From: Halisarca cf. caerulea
Lineage: Eukaryota > Porifera > Demospongiae > Chondrillida > Halisarcidae
Direction of reading: 5' to 3'
Length of the DNA: 64,000 bases
Assembly (NCBI GenBank): GCA_963170055.1
Contig: CAUJGJ010000040.1
Span: forward strand, 2,563,801 to 2,627,800
In this document: positions 21,514 through 32,716 of the stretch, one piece after another
How the letters are laid out: each line of letters begins with the position of its first letter
How positions within the stretch are numbered: position 1 is the first letter of the stretch
Notes under the pieces: model-generated
What the model was told of the DNA's origin: nothing
The model's database searches: none
Seen by the model: the letters and a program-made list of their open reading frames with translations, nothing else
Made by a program: the position numbers and the translations under genes

Positions 21514-21519
21514 AATATC

Positions 21520-23150
21520 TTGTAGGTTCGCAGAGCACAGACCACTCAATAAACAAAACATTAATAGTTATATTACTAGATGTATGCAAAGCATAGTACT
21601 TGCTAGGTGAAACTAAATTTGAAATCAGAAAGAAGTCAAAGGATCTATCAGAGGAAGGTATCACACATGGCATACTGATGCCATTAGAGCACGGCCAATA
21701 ATACAACAGCTTCATAATATTGCATGGCTGCATGCAGGCAGATGTAATATGTGGATGACTCAGCAGCAGGATCAACCCTTACCAACCTCAAGTCTGAGTA
21801 GGAGGATTAATATGGCATTAATAATGGCCAATTGAAATATATGGTATGAAAATGTCACATAAGCACACATGACCGTCACATAGCAGAACATGTTGTCACA
21901 GATTGATGCCTATTTGCAGCCCCCCTTATTGCAAACAAAGTCACAATCCTGCCAAGCAAAAGTCGATTCACACAAAAACAAAAATGTATGGAGAAGTACG
22001 GGGCTATGGAGCTACACTGGGTGTTGGTTAGCATTTAGTAACCACAACCAGTGTAGCTAAAACTAACTAGATCAGATTTACTGTGTGTGACCATGTAAAT
22101 GGGAGTGAGAAATGGCAACTACAGACCAAGGAGCATATGCAGCTGTATGCAGATCAAGGAGCATATGCGGCTGTATGCAGACCAAGGAGCATATGCAGCT
22201 GTATGCAGGGCAAGTGATTTTGAATAGCATGAATCACTTGCTCTGATTTGCAATAGATTAAATTGCATTGTTTCATATTTCTTATAAGTTTGCTTTTAAA
22301 TTATTTTGCATTTTGTCACATTTGAACCACTATTGGATTCTGAATGCGGTGCAGTTTAAAGGAAGAATTGATTCAAAATTTGTTGTAGACATTGACATTA
22401 GTTGGTCCTAGTCTGGTGTGACCAGATCATAGACCAGGCCAGGATTTGTTGGCCAATTAATATCACGATTTGCTTTAACTATTGAAATTACGTTTGTACT
22501 TTCGAAGATGTTGAAAATTCCGTTCCTGTACTGAGTTTTGCCAACAATTAAAGCTGTAGTTGGGTTGCTATGGAACTCATATGAAATTAAACGTCTGAAG
22601 AGGACAAGAAAATAGAAAGAAAGATTGCAATCTGAATGCGAAACGATGTCGCACAAATGTCTTTCTGCTCATCACCATGCATTAAACATACGACCTTTGT
22701 TCAGATTAATAAGAATACCAAGGGGGGAAAACTGAGAGGCCCATATCTCAGTACGAATAAAATCGGTCAGATTCACAAAACTCGAATAACACTTTACCCA
22801 ATGCGTACAACCGTCGACGTCATGCGTAGGAAGATACTGCTGAATTTGAACTCAAAATGGGAACATTCATGTGGGCACCATTCATAAATGGCGACAGTGA
22901 TGGCTAGAATTTCTACCGAATGAACTCGAACCCTTGCGGAGGTGAAGGGAAAGTCTAACGAAATAAAAAAGCCTCTTGGGGTATTTAAGAGTAAAAATAC
23001 GGATAAATCTTCGAATATGTGGCCATCACACAAAGAAACGTGAGTTTTCACTTTTTGCCTTGATGCTGAATCTGTAATGCGATTAGCAACGCGTTTTGTC
23101 CATAATGTCAAAGTTTCTTTATGCCCCTACGAGGTCGTACCATTTATGAA
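21520..23150. other. No gene recognised; short tandem repeat
   Basis: It holds three copies of a 28-bp unit (caaggagcatatgcagctgt-atgcagac) at about 22124-22208. No exon I can support. Confidence 0.5.
22124..22208 (+). repeat. 28-bp tandem repeat, three copies
   Basis: CAAGGAGCATATGCAGCTGT and its variants recur every 28 bp, followed by a partial copy. Confidence 0.9.
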
Positions 23151-23159
23151 TGATGTACG

Positions 23160-23300
23160 TGCCTGCTTTTGTAGTAATTAGCGTCCAAAGTGACAATTTT
23201 GGGCCAAACTTTCAAGCTTTGGTACCCGAAACCAATCAAATGCGTGGGTAGCTCAAACCCACTCCGCTAACGCGATGGAAATAGAAAACTCGCTACGCTC
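23160..23300 (+). repeat. Direct repeat pair, first copy
   Basis: It matches 23655-23790, best in the block CAAATGCGTGGGTAGCTCAA and the block GAAAACTCGCTACGCT. The two copies enclose about 350 bp with no recognised content, possibly the ends of an uncharacterised repeat. Confidence 0.6.
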
Positions 23301-23654
23301 GTTGTGAACAAAGTTCAAAATCTCGCAATTGCCAAAAAAATTAACTTAAAATTTAAAGTGGAAAGTGAATTGTGCTCAATTCCATTTCAACCGCTGCTTA
23401 CTATGATGAATTCAAGAATGATGTGGGTGCTCATGCTTTGACTTGTAATGCTAGATTACGATGGCCAGATGCAAAGTTAACAGTCTTGTTTACTCACTAC
23501 GATACGGCTAGTCGGCACCAGATGCCAGAAAGTAGGTTATTTATTTGTCCAGATAGCTATTTTTTGCTAGACTCAGTTTTGAACAAATGTCATGCCTAGC
23601 CTCAAAGAGCACAAACTTCACTCGTTGCCAGTGTTAGCTTCTGCAAACTTTGAT

Positions 23655-23790
23655 AAGCACCTTCTGATTAATTCGTGTCCAAAATGACCTGAAATTGGAC
23701 TAAAAGGAACATATTATACCAAAAAATAATCAAATGCGTGGGTAGCTCAAACTCACCCCGCAAACGCAATGGAAAAAGAAAACTCGCTAC
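23655..23790 (+). repeat. Direct repeat pair, second copy
   Basis: Partner of 23160-23300. Confidence 0.6.
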
Positions 23791-23799
23791 GCTTGTAAT

Positions 23800-25600
23800 T
23801 ATCATTACTTCATATTTCATAATGATACATATGATAATATGCCCTTGACACTGTCACCCTTTTGTTTGAGTATCATTGTGGGGAAATTGGACACACAGGG
23901 TGCTGGATCAGTCTCTCGTTGGACTAAACAATAAAATACATGGGTCGAAAATCCGTCTTTGACTAACATCATAGTCACTGTTGTTTGAGTATCTTCTATG
24001 GCTGTACACAGCATAGAGTAGGCTGGCGTAGCTCAGACCCAATCTCGCTGGACTAGCATATGGAGTGAGCTTAATTACTGTAAGCATGAGTGACGTCACT
24101 CCCATACTACGTTACAAATGTCACCTGATATTAAATGGATGTGAAAATGGCCATTATCATGGGTAACTTTTAGCGCCTATTGTGGAAACCCTACGAAAAA
24201 ATCGCTCTTGATCAAAGTTTCTAATTAAAAAAACATTTTTGGACTCGTAGTCTCAGAACTGGGGAAATCATTTAGGTTTAAAGTAAGCGCCTCTTTTAGC
24301 TATTGTGTACAAAACACCATTAGGGTCTGAGAAAGTATTTACCTTGTTAGTGTGCTACACCCATGCCCCTTCTAATCGATGGGAACAAATTGTCGCATAC
24401 CCTTTTGATTGAGGAGAGATTTCGTGTCAACAATTTCCAATGTTGGCCTTAAACCAGCAATACCCCCAATTAAGTGTGTGGGATTCTTGATCTGAGTCTG
24501 CTACCAGCCAGAAGGCACTGATGAAATCAGTAAACCTCACTTACGCCTGGTAATTAAAAAAAAACAGGCGAGAAGTTTGCCTGAGCGACACGAAACTACG
24601 TGACGGAGAAGCAGAAGCAGAAAAAAATGACAAAAGACTACTATGGCCATAGAGGAGGAAGACACAGAAGAGTTACAAGGTGATAGTGTAACATGAGTTG
24701 ATCAAAAACGCAAAGGATGGTGGTAACAACTGCAAACTGATACACAAATTTGAATCAGTTGCATACTCCTATGCCGATGAACAATTCCAATATAGATTGT
24801 TACCCATCCTGGCCTTGCCAAGGGATATAGAGGGAACCACAACTTCCTTTTAACCCTGTGACCAAGGCCATTTTGTACATCATCATAATATTTATTATAC
24901 ATTCTTGATTTGAAGTAAGGAGCTAAGTCTCTATTTGGTGAGTAGGCTGAAGCCGGTAGAGCAGTTGAATCAGTACTAGCTGCTGGCCAGGTCCGACCCT
25001 GTTTCCTATAATATATGAACCCACTGGGCAGTGTCATGCTATTTAAGCACAGGCACACATAAATTATTGAAAGAAAACATCCAAATGCAACCAAAAACTG
25101 AAAAACAACAGACTGAATAGTCAACATATAATGTTAATAAATATAAAGTTATGTGTTAAGTCGCACTTAGCATGATCATGTAATATTGGTGATTCACGAC
25201 CTACATTCAATGGACTAGGTGTTGGGTGACAATGGCATGTAGCGGTTTCAGATTTTCCTTGACCAATCCTATGACGGAGGGTCTCTGATGAGAAGGATAA
25301 AACCATGGCTAAAACTCTGCCAAAATGTAGGGAATTTTCTTCAATGCAACGAAGGCAAAAAATATAAAGCTAAAGGATAAAACCCTTTCGTGAACCTGAT
25401 ACCATTGTTGTAAAGATAAACCATTATAACATATTTGCAAGTAATTTGCAAGCAATTCGGGACCCAAATTACTTGTTGTGAAAACACAATCACGAATTAA
25501 TCATGAATCCATTTATAAAGGGTATAATTGGAATACATACACATGCTTGTTGGGCGTGTACACATGCACGTGTGTACATACAGGAATTTGTTAGGGGGTA
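23800..25600. other. No gene recognised
   Basis: A minus-strand frame at 24702-25127 has a hydrophobic N-terminal stretch (VVFQFLVAFGCFLSIIYVCL) followed by a basic region with RKQGRTWPAASTD and DVQNGLGHRVKRKLW. It might be a membrane-protein exon, but I see no supporting paralog or clean splice sites. Confidence 0.3.
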
Positions 25601-25612
25601 GAAGGGGTTTTT

Positions 25613-25657
25613 CACACACACACACACACACACCCTTGAACTTTTATCTTTAGCTCT

Positions 25658-25728
<71 letters not shown>
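25613..25728 (+). repeat. CA microsatellites
   Basis: (CA)n at 25613-25632 and a longer run at 25660-25728. Confidence 0.97.
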
Positions 25729-25729
<1 letters not shown>

Positions 25730-25913
25730 TGTAACAGACTGATATGTGTACTGTATTCGGAAACTGTTTCAAGTGGACTAAAATGGCTTCAGATACCACT
25801 ATGAGGACTAGAAACTGAAAATTTCCCTGGGGGAGCATATGTATACCCCAAACCCACTACTAGCCCCATTTGTATAGACCAATGTCATTCCACATACTTG
25901 TGTATATACATCT

Positions 25914-25936
25914 CCCCCCCCCCCCCCCCCCCCCCT
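25914..25936 (+). repeat. Poly-C tract
   Basis: A run of about 20 C with one T. Confidence 0.95.
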
Positions 25937-26399
25937 CCATTACATCAATGTAGGTATAGACCCCAGAGCTCAATTCAAAATTGCTCTATGGTACTGTTAT
26001 ACTTACAAGAGGGAAGGGAATACTTGCCTGTCAGTGATGAAAATGAACAATCCTATTCTTAGCCCATATACCAGGTATCAGATATCAGGTATTGGTATTT
26101 ATATCTGGGGAGCTTAATTCCATTTCTGAAACCGATATACTATCTTGCTTTGGATTATCTACTGTGTTAGATAATTAACAATTTGAGTTTCCAACTAGTG
26201 TGTACTGGGGTACATTGTTTCATGATTAGTAATTTTGGAGATTACTTACTGATCTTCAACATTAAAGCAAAATATAGCCTTCTATAGTAAAAATTGTGTA
26301 ACGACCTAGCCAGCAATCCGAATATATTATGGTAAAATAGTCTTCAATAGATGACACAAAAGCACAATCCACTCAGATCATGCACAATTTTTCATCACT
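25937..26399. other. No gene recognised
   Basis: AT-rich sequence. Nothing supportable was seen. Confidence 0.4.
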
Positions 26400-26560
26400 G
26401 TCACAATTCATAAGAAGAAAGCAAGTCCATTTGTACCCGGCTTTTGCGGAAGAGGCTTATAGGCCATAACCTTAATAGTGTGGTATAGACCAGCGGGTTG
26501 ATAGCCTGGGAGCAAACGACATGACGAAGATGGCTGACAGCACGTGGTGTGTTAGTCGTG
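26400..26560 (-). pseudogene. Caspase-like 5' remnant (fourth copy)
   Basis: The minus strand reads MAYKPLPQKPGTNGLAFFL then a stop, matching the first 18 residues of the exon at 20634-21322 (MAYEPRRQKPGTTGLAFL). Homology continues upstream of the ATG into the 5' flank (about 26480-26560 against 21325-21460). Only the start region survives. Confidence 0.75.
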
Positions 26561-26823
26561 TTCCAAGCCCCACTTCTGCCTGCCATTGCTATTGGGGTGG
26601 AGAAGTAGGTCTGGTAACTATACAGTGGATATGGATTGCGAAATACCTTGTGCAAGTCATGTGAATTGTTGAGGTTGAGGCCTGTTTCCAATGCTGCTTG
26701 GGAGGCAGCACAGGAGGCATGGTTTATAATAACATCCGTGTAGAAGGGTATGTATAACTGCCCATGTTGTATATAGTTGTTTTCTGTTTTCATAATCATC
26801 AATTTGCAGCTGTTCTTCTACGC

Positions 26824-27692
26824 AGGTATAACATGTGCATATTCTGTAAACAGAGGGGCGTTGTGTGGTTTACAAAGGAATTTAATTCAAAATTTACACA
26901 TTTTACTAATGTACATGTGTTAGTCACGTGAATGTATATGAAGTAGACTTGAAATATAGGCCTTCTCTTTCTCAAACCGAAGTGAATTGTATCGAATATC
27001 GCAATAGTCTGCACATTTCGTGTTTTCAAAACGTTCTGATAGTTATTCGTTCGTGCTAGAAGAAATATCAATGTCACCGATCGTTACCGCTGCTTGGTGA
27101 CGTCATCATATTGCGTGACCGCCTTGTGACAAACGGCGAGAGAGAGACTTTTGCAACGAGTGAATTTCTTTCGAAAACCCGGTCATCTAAACAGTTGTGT
27201 AGAGGAGCCATGTCGCGGGAGTTCGATCACGATAGGTAAAACTAAATTTTCACCGCTGTCGATTTTGATAGCATGCTCCATTCCCGACATGTGCACAAGT
27301 TTGTGGTTTCACTCTGTGTCAAAAGCAACATTTTGATGCACATCTCAGGAACGAAAGAGAATGGTAAGTTCGACCACGGTGAAAATTTAGATATTGATGT
27401 TAGAAAGGTCTTGACAGAGTATGGCTGTTCTAAATGATGGTTTACATGACCGGGTTTTGCGCAAAAGTTATTTTTAAGGTCCGAATCTGTGGTCGTTTAT
27501 TCGGCTTTGCGAAGTATTAACAACAAAGTTAAGTGAACTGTTGTAGCATTAAATAGTCATATCGATGTTTTGTATGCGTTTTTGTATTCCACAAGTACAT
27601 TAAACGCAAGAAAAGTGGGGGTTGATTTCAGCCGACTTTAGGGCGGCCATTTTGGTAAAACTGCACATGTGCACATGTCACACCTGCGAAGT
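26824..27692 (+). mobile_element. Palindromic element family Q, copy 1
   Basis: It starts GCAGGTATAACATGTGCATA and ends ATGTGCACATGTCACACCTG. An internal core has opposed AAATTTTCACCG and GGTGAAAATTTAG boxes around CATGTGCACAAGTTTGTGG. The layout is the same as in family P but the sequence is diverged. An inverted partner lies at 29190-30018. No coding capacity. Confidence 0.65.
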
Positions 27693-27928
27693 CCTTAGAG
27701 CAAAACAATGAAGTATCATCAGGATCTGTACATTTGGTAGTACAATCCAGTGTAATCTTGAACCATTAATTGTACATGTGTAAATTGGGAACATCTGTAT
27801 GTGCATATTAACGCATGCACAGAGTAACACGGCACTTGAACGCTTGCTAATGTCTTATACCGTGAACCCATTTTCAAAGGCATGTACACTTCAGGTCGGG
27901 TATAACTAGTACACATGCATATGCTTAC

Positions 27929-28160
27929 CTGTTACAGTAGGAGATGTGCCCCATACTGTCAAGGGGTAGTTAGCAATTGTCGTCACACGATTAAACCTTC
28001 TAGTGCGCTGAATTTCCACTTGTGTTGACGTTTGTTGCATTCCTTCCTTATAAAGTGCTCTGAACACCAAAGAAGGTGGGTAAAAATTATGTTTTACCCC
28101 ATCTTCTAGTTCTTCTCCAGTGTTATACCTCCCCTTCATCTGCAGTTCTTCAAGTTTTAT
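27929..28160 (-). CDS. Exon of ZU5 gene, 232 bp, phase 0 to 1
   Basis: Between acceptor CATGTAG and donor GTAAGC the minus strand codes IKLEELQMKGRYNTGEELED, then NFYPPSLVFRALYKEGMQQT and on to NYPLTVWGTSPTVTG. It starts in phase 0, matching the end of 28245-28373, and ends in phase 1, the phase used by Death-domain exons elsewhere in the window. I do not recognise the fold. Its position after a ZU5 domain would suit a UPA-like or linker region, but that is inference. Confidence 0.6.
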
Positions 28161-28244
28161 CTACATGCATAGAACAATGTTCTAAAACTAATTCAGAAAG
28201 AGTAAGCTTGGTTCAATAATAATATGATTTGTTTGTACAAGTAC

Positions 28245-28373
28245 CTTAACAGGGCCAACCAAATGAACTTGTGATGAAAACTTTGCCTTCACACAAGATT
28301 TCAAATTAGAGGATTCAAAGGGAGTATGTTGGTCTAAGATAAGCTCTCGAAGTTCTTCCTTTTTCTTAAGAAT
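28245..28373 (-). CDS. Exon of ZU5 gene, 129 bp, phase 0-0
   Basis: Acceptor CATCTGCAG, donor GTACTTG. It codes ILKKKEELRELILDQHTPFE, then LKSCVKAKFSSQVHLVGPVK, exactly 43 codons. It begins charged and probably helical. The phase agrees with the ZU5 exon upstream (ends phase 0) and the exon downstream (starts phase 0), which supports one transcription unit across the two large introns. Confidence 0.6.
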
Positions 28374-28399
28374 CTGCAGATGATGGTGAAGTTTACTTC

Positions 28400-29189
28400 A
28401 AAACAGACTGGTGAGATTGGTGTGTGCACGTCCCACAAATAGTTAACTACGTCACAGAAACAGTATACAATATGTCACGGGTAACAGAAAGTTAATATGA
28501 CATGGTGTTCTTCGCGTGCATGTATGAAAATAAACTACAAAATACCTAGTTTAGAGCAACTAAAACAACTAGGAAAGAACAAATTACACAAATTTCGATT
28601 GTTTGTCGACAGTTGGCTCGAGGAAATAGAAGTTCGATCAATACTGTCCTGTACATGCGGGAAACTAATGCATACATCATTGGAAATCATCACATTGCAT
28701 CACGAAAAATGGTAGTTATCAATAGGTTGATGGAAAATCACTTTTCCAGAATTGAAAGCATCTTAAAACCTTCCTTTTAGTTTGAGGTTTGGACTTTGGA
28801 CACTTAAAACCATCATATAAATTTCTTTCAGCTTAAAGTGATATAATCAAGTAAGCGAAAGTAACATTGGATTTTTTCCATTTTTTGTTGATTTAGCCTT
28901 GTAAAAGTGATACTTTTCATTATATAACTGCTCAGCCTGGTTATATTGCTTGAAGCTAAAAAAAATTGGAAAGATCATAAGATCATTGATGTAAGTTTCA
29001 AAACTACTCAATGCTACTTTCAATTCTGGAAAAGGTGGTTTGTGTCATTTGCCGAAAGTTTTCAAACCATTGCAGTTTGCTTAATTCTTTTTTTTATTAT
29101 TGCACATGCACTCTTATAATTGCCATATATGCATAAATTTACCTTTAAGAAGAATGAAAGGTAATATATGGTGAAAAAGACGAATATAA
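28400..29189. other. Intronic sequence, no other feature
   Basis: It lies between the 129-bp exon and family Q copy 2. A short plus-strand frame at 28497-28715 has no support. Confidence 0.4.
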
Positions 29190-30018
29190 CGTTAAAAAAG
29201 TTGTGGTACTTTCATGACGGCCATTCCCCCCTTTGTAGCGAGGGTGGATATAAACATCCTGAGTACAAAGCATTAATTCAACTATTTAACGCTACAACAG
29301 TTACTTTAACTTTGCTGTCACCACTTTGCGAAGCCAAAAAACGAACACTGATTTGGACCATAAAAATAGGTTTAGTGCAAAATCCGGTCATGTAAACCAT
29401 GGTTAGAGAAACCATACTATGTAAAGAACCTTCCAACAACAATATCTAAATTATCACTGCAGAAGAATTTACCATTCCTCTTTATTCCTGAGATGTCCAT
29501 TGTAATGTTGTTCTTGACCAAAAGTAAAACCACAAACTTGCATGGGGACATGTCGGAATGGGGTAAGCTATCAAAATCTTCCAATGGTGAAAATTTAGCT
29601 TTTCCTATTGTGATCTAACTCCTGCAACATAGCTCCTATACACATGCAACTGTTTAGATAACTAAGTTCTCGAAAGAATCTCAAGCATTAAAGAAGTCTC
29701 TCTCTCTCGCCGTTTGTCACAAGGGTGTCACAAGATATGATGACGTCACTAACCAAAGGTAACAATCGGTGAAATTAATACTTTGTCTAACACAAACAAA
29801 TAACCATTAGAAAGTCTTGAAAACACTCAATGCGTATAAAAATATACAATATTCAATACACTTCTCTTCTGTTTGAGTGCAAAAAGGCCTATCGTTCAGG
29901 TGACTTCATAAACCTACACGTGACTAACATGTGTATCAGTACATGTTGTTATTCAATGAATTTCCTTTGCAAACCATGTAAGGCCCCACTATTTCTTCAA
30001 TAGGGATATGTAATACCT
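29190..30018 (-). mobile_element. Palindromic element family Q, copy 2 (inverted)
   Basis: Reverse-complement relative of 26824-27692. It ends with CACAAGATATGATGACGTCA, the AGGCC block and a terminal TACCTGC. It is more diverged at its inner end. Together the two copies bracket the two exons at 27929-28373 and could fold into a long stem. Confidence 0.6.
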
Positions 30019-30359
30019 GCGAGAGTTGCTTGATTGTGCTTGTTGCATCATGTACTGTTCCCATGCTCCTCATACATATGTTTTGTACAGAGTGTTTAAA
30101 GACTGTCAGACATCAGGTGGCTGGATTTACTGCATGGTACACTCTCCTGGAATATCCATGCATGAGATGCTGTTCACAGCCAGTATTGCGTGTACGTCCT
30201 CAGTTAAGTGGACCCTAAATGTGCCAAACACATATACTTTATAGAACCCTTCGGATTCACTTGTGCATAAGTTGGGTGTCCATCCAACCTTTTGGCTGTG
30301 TAGTAATTATAACCTCTTCCTCGTGTAGTATTTCATAACCTCTTTTTCAGCATGCGGTT

Positions 30360-30740
30360 GGTTTTAGCCTTCAAAGTAATAAAAGGTTGAAGCATTTTCC
30401 CTGCAGCAGTACAAGCATCACTGCGAAGTGACATTTGTGTGCACCTGTACCATGAATGAGTACCTCCTTCTTCTTCCGGACATCAATGGTGGCCCTTGAT
30501 GGCATATCAAAGCACATTTGAGTTTCATCCATACTGATAATTGGTGCTGGTGGGTTTTTATGGTGCACTCAAAAAGCATTTAAATCTCCAAGAAACTTGC
30601 TAAGCTTCATCTCCAATTATGCTGTTAATGTCTGCTGAAGTGATGTTTGGTGAGGTAGTGTCAATGAGAGCCTCGTCTCAAAATATGTCAATCAACCATC
30701 AGATGCTTTGAATGTTGAATGAGTATTCTGCCATTTTGAC
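30360..30740 (-). pseudogene. pogo/Tigger-type DDE transposase remnant
   Basis: The minus strand reads TFKASDG, then a stop where Trp is expected, then LTYFETRLS. About 180 bp on it reads ISMDETQMCFDMPSRATIDV, then KEVLIHGTGAHKCHFAVML. The MDET block holds the first catalytic Asp of the DDE_1 family, and TTGHEK-like and FTV-like motifs follow. At least one frameshift is needed to continue into AAGKMLQPFITLKAKT. The N-terminal DNA-binding part and the final catalytic Asp are missing. Confidence 0.8.
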
Positions 30741-30879
30741 CAAAGAATATTCTATATGTTTTACTTGGACTCCCATTATTTTGCTTTGGGATGTGTTAAA
30801 AACAAACAAAATTGACAAACGCTCGCTTGAAAGGCTTGTACAACATACTACACCTTCGTTTCATTGATCCATTGCATAC

Positions 30880-30985
30880 AAAGAGAAAAGATAGGGGTGT
30901 GATTTCATGCGACTTTTGTGGCCGCCATTTTGTTTTATGTGCAAAGTGTCCATAACTTACCCGCATGCAATAAGAATTAAGTCTG
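30880..30985 (-). mobile_element. Terminus of a family P/Q-like element
   Basis: The complement reads GCGGGTAAGTTATGGACA, then AAAATGGCGGCC, then ATCACACCCCTATCTTTTCT. This is the same order of terminal motifs as family P copy 1. It lies upstream of the pogo-type remnant; whether the two belong to one element is unknown. Confidence 0.5.
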
Positions 30986-31226
30986 TCACAATTGTGGTGA
31001 TGACACAATAGTGATGTGTTTTTCGATAGCCAAATATCTTTCAAAAAGGCAGAGATCTAATTGTGGTGACGACACAATAGTGACAAAGACAAATAATTAG
31101 GGAATGTCATACTTTGTCATGGATTAGAGTACATTTGAAAGTAATTTTGGCAGATAACAAAAAATAGAGTGATGAAATATTAGAGGGAATATACAGTAAA
31201 CACATTTGCTTAGCAGCTATACTAAC

Positions 31227-31810
31227 CTCAGGCCAAACTGCGCAGAAATAAGTCACGAACATTCTTAACTCTGTCCTTAACTGGTTATAGAATGGCAATA
31301 GCAGGTATGATTTCTGGCAGTCATCTTGTAACGCCTCAGCGAACAATGATGTGTGTCCGGAAATGGGTATGATTACACTGGAAGCATGTGGGTTTTCTTC
31401 AATAGTAGACAGATCAAAATTGTATTGGCCATTTTTATCCACTTTGTGTGGTGTAACCGCTGTGAAGACATCTCTCCTTTTACTGGCCCAATGTGGAAGA
31501 TGAAGCTCAAGTTTAGATGACTGAGACAAGTGATCTGGGTTGAAATTGATGTATACCACTGGACTAGCTAGCTCATAGCTTTCCGGCAGTACAAAGGGTC
31601 CATGGACCAGAATGGCATATCGTATGGACAGTTCCTTGCAGACACTAGTGTTTACAGCATTTGCAGGTATGTCTAGCCGAATCAGGTGATCTTTTGCAAT
31701 TTGCGTGTCCTCCGGTTGTAACAGAAAGGCACCACCTTCATTTCCAACAGTGAGAGTTCTTATACCAAAGGGGATCCAGCAACGCTCCTCCAGTTCCTTT
31801 TCATCAGATT
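31227..31810 (-). CDS. ZU5-domain exon
   Basis: Acceptor TTTGAAG and donor GAG with GTTAGT bound 584 bp. The protein has CWIPFGIRTLTVGNEGGAFL, RLDIPANAVNT, LSIRYAILVHGPFVLPESYE, LASPVVYINFNPDHLSQSSK and LELHLPHWASKRRD, then VIIPISGHTSLFAEAL. The GGAF and L-IPANAV starts, GPF-LP--Y-LASPV and LPHWA are the signature of ZU5 domains as found in UNC5, ankyrin and PIDD-like death-signalling proteins. It opens in phase 1, which fits the 57-bp exon at 32660-32716, and closes in phase 0, fitting 28245-28373. A GT microsatellite lies in the intron just upstream. Expected cytoplasmic adaptor role, by family. Confidence 0.82.
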
Positions 31811-31879
31811 CTTCAAATATAGATATAAAGATGGAATGGTAAAATCTGTACATATGTGTATCTGTTTGCATGTATATAA

Positions 31880-31941
31880 TGTGTGTGTGTGTGTGTGTGT
31901 GTGTGAGTGTGTATGTGTGTGTCGTGTGTGTGTGTGCGCGC

Positions 31942-31983
<42 letters not shown>

Positions 31984-31998
31984 GGGGGGGGGGGGGGG
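31880..31998 (+). repeat. TG microsatellite followed by poly-G
   Basis: (TG)n from about 31880 to 31980 with CG interruptions, then about 16 G. Confidence 0.97.
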
Positions 31999-32299
31999 TA
32001 GGTAACTATGCTGAGGTAAGTCTGTTGCAATGTGTACTAGCTAGGGGGATCTGGGAGTATGTTCCTCCAAGGAAATTCGCATTTTCAGGCTTTATAAGGT
32101 GGTATATGAGGCCATTTAGGATCACTTAAGCAGGTCTGTGAACACATCACTGCAGTAAGCACGTTATGCTAAGCAGGGGGACAGCTGGGTCACAAAGGAG
32201 GAGCTTGAGGGAGTGAATGTCTGCTTTGTTTCGTCCCAAAGAAATCATGACATCCCTGACAGTAGGCTAGCAATATAGTTATGGTTTTCATTATGATTT

Positions 32300-32525
32300 C
32301 TCTGTGGCATGAAGAGGTTAAACCATATACCAAGTGTAAATAAATATGCAAATGATGCATTGGCCATTTTGAAAAATTCTACTAACTTTGATGGACGAAA
32401 AGCAATGAAAACATTCTTAATACCTCAAATACACTTGCCATTCTTTATGTCCAGAATAGGACAAAAAATACCCGAGAGTATAATATGCTACCATTGTAAT
32501 TGTAGACCCAAAGAAGAATGGAGAC
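32300..32525 (+). CDS. Doubtful frame opposite the ZU5 gene intron
   Basis: The plus strand is open with KAMKTFLIPQIHLPFFMSRI and IICYHCNCRPKEEWRQI. A Cys/His cluster gives it a coding look, but there is no paralog or splice support and it lies in the presumed intron of the minus-strand gene. Confidence 0.18.
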
Positions 32526-32659
32526 AGATCTGACTGTAGGTCATATGTACCTTGAAAAAATAATTGCGGCTGATGGTGAACAGAAGTGGAAAGTTAAGAG
32601 CATGCGAAACAACAAAAAGTACAGTTTGATTGACGGTCAAAATCAGATACAGTTCTTAC

Positions 32660-32716
32660 TGGATGTATCACTGTGTGAAGGATCACTCTTTGGCTCAAGT
32701 CTCATGGCTCCCAATC
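32660..32716 (-). CDS. 57-bp linker exon, phase 1-1 (ZU5 gene)
   Basis: Acceptor TGTACACTTGTAG, donor GTAAGAAC. It codes LGAMRLEPKSDPSHSDTS. The exon is exactly 57 bp, symmetric phase 1-1, and joins in frame to the ZU5 exon at 31227-31810. Two paralogous 57-bp exons with the same flanks are at 37390-37446 and 46440-46496. It contains an ATG at 32703-32705, so use as a first exon is possible, though the conserved acceptor argues for an internal exon. Confidence 0.6.

Noticed and set aside
24020..24060. 'ggcgtagctcagaccc' resembling a tRNA A box
   Set aside because: No matching B box or cloverleaf downstream; no tRNA supported anywhere in the window.
22000..25900. CRISPR-like or bacterial insertion features
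   Set aside because: Short tandem repeats here have no unique spacers, and the window has introns and eukaryotic transposons throughout.
31810..32030. N-terminal extension of the ZU5 frame (Pro/His/Thr-rich)
   Set aside because: It runs through poly-G and the TG microsatellite; a good acceptor at 31811-31812 and the in-phase linker exon at 32660 explain the start better.
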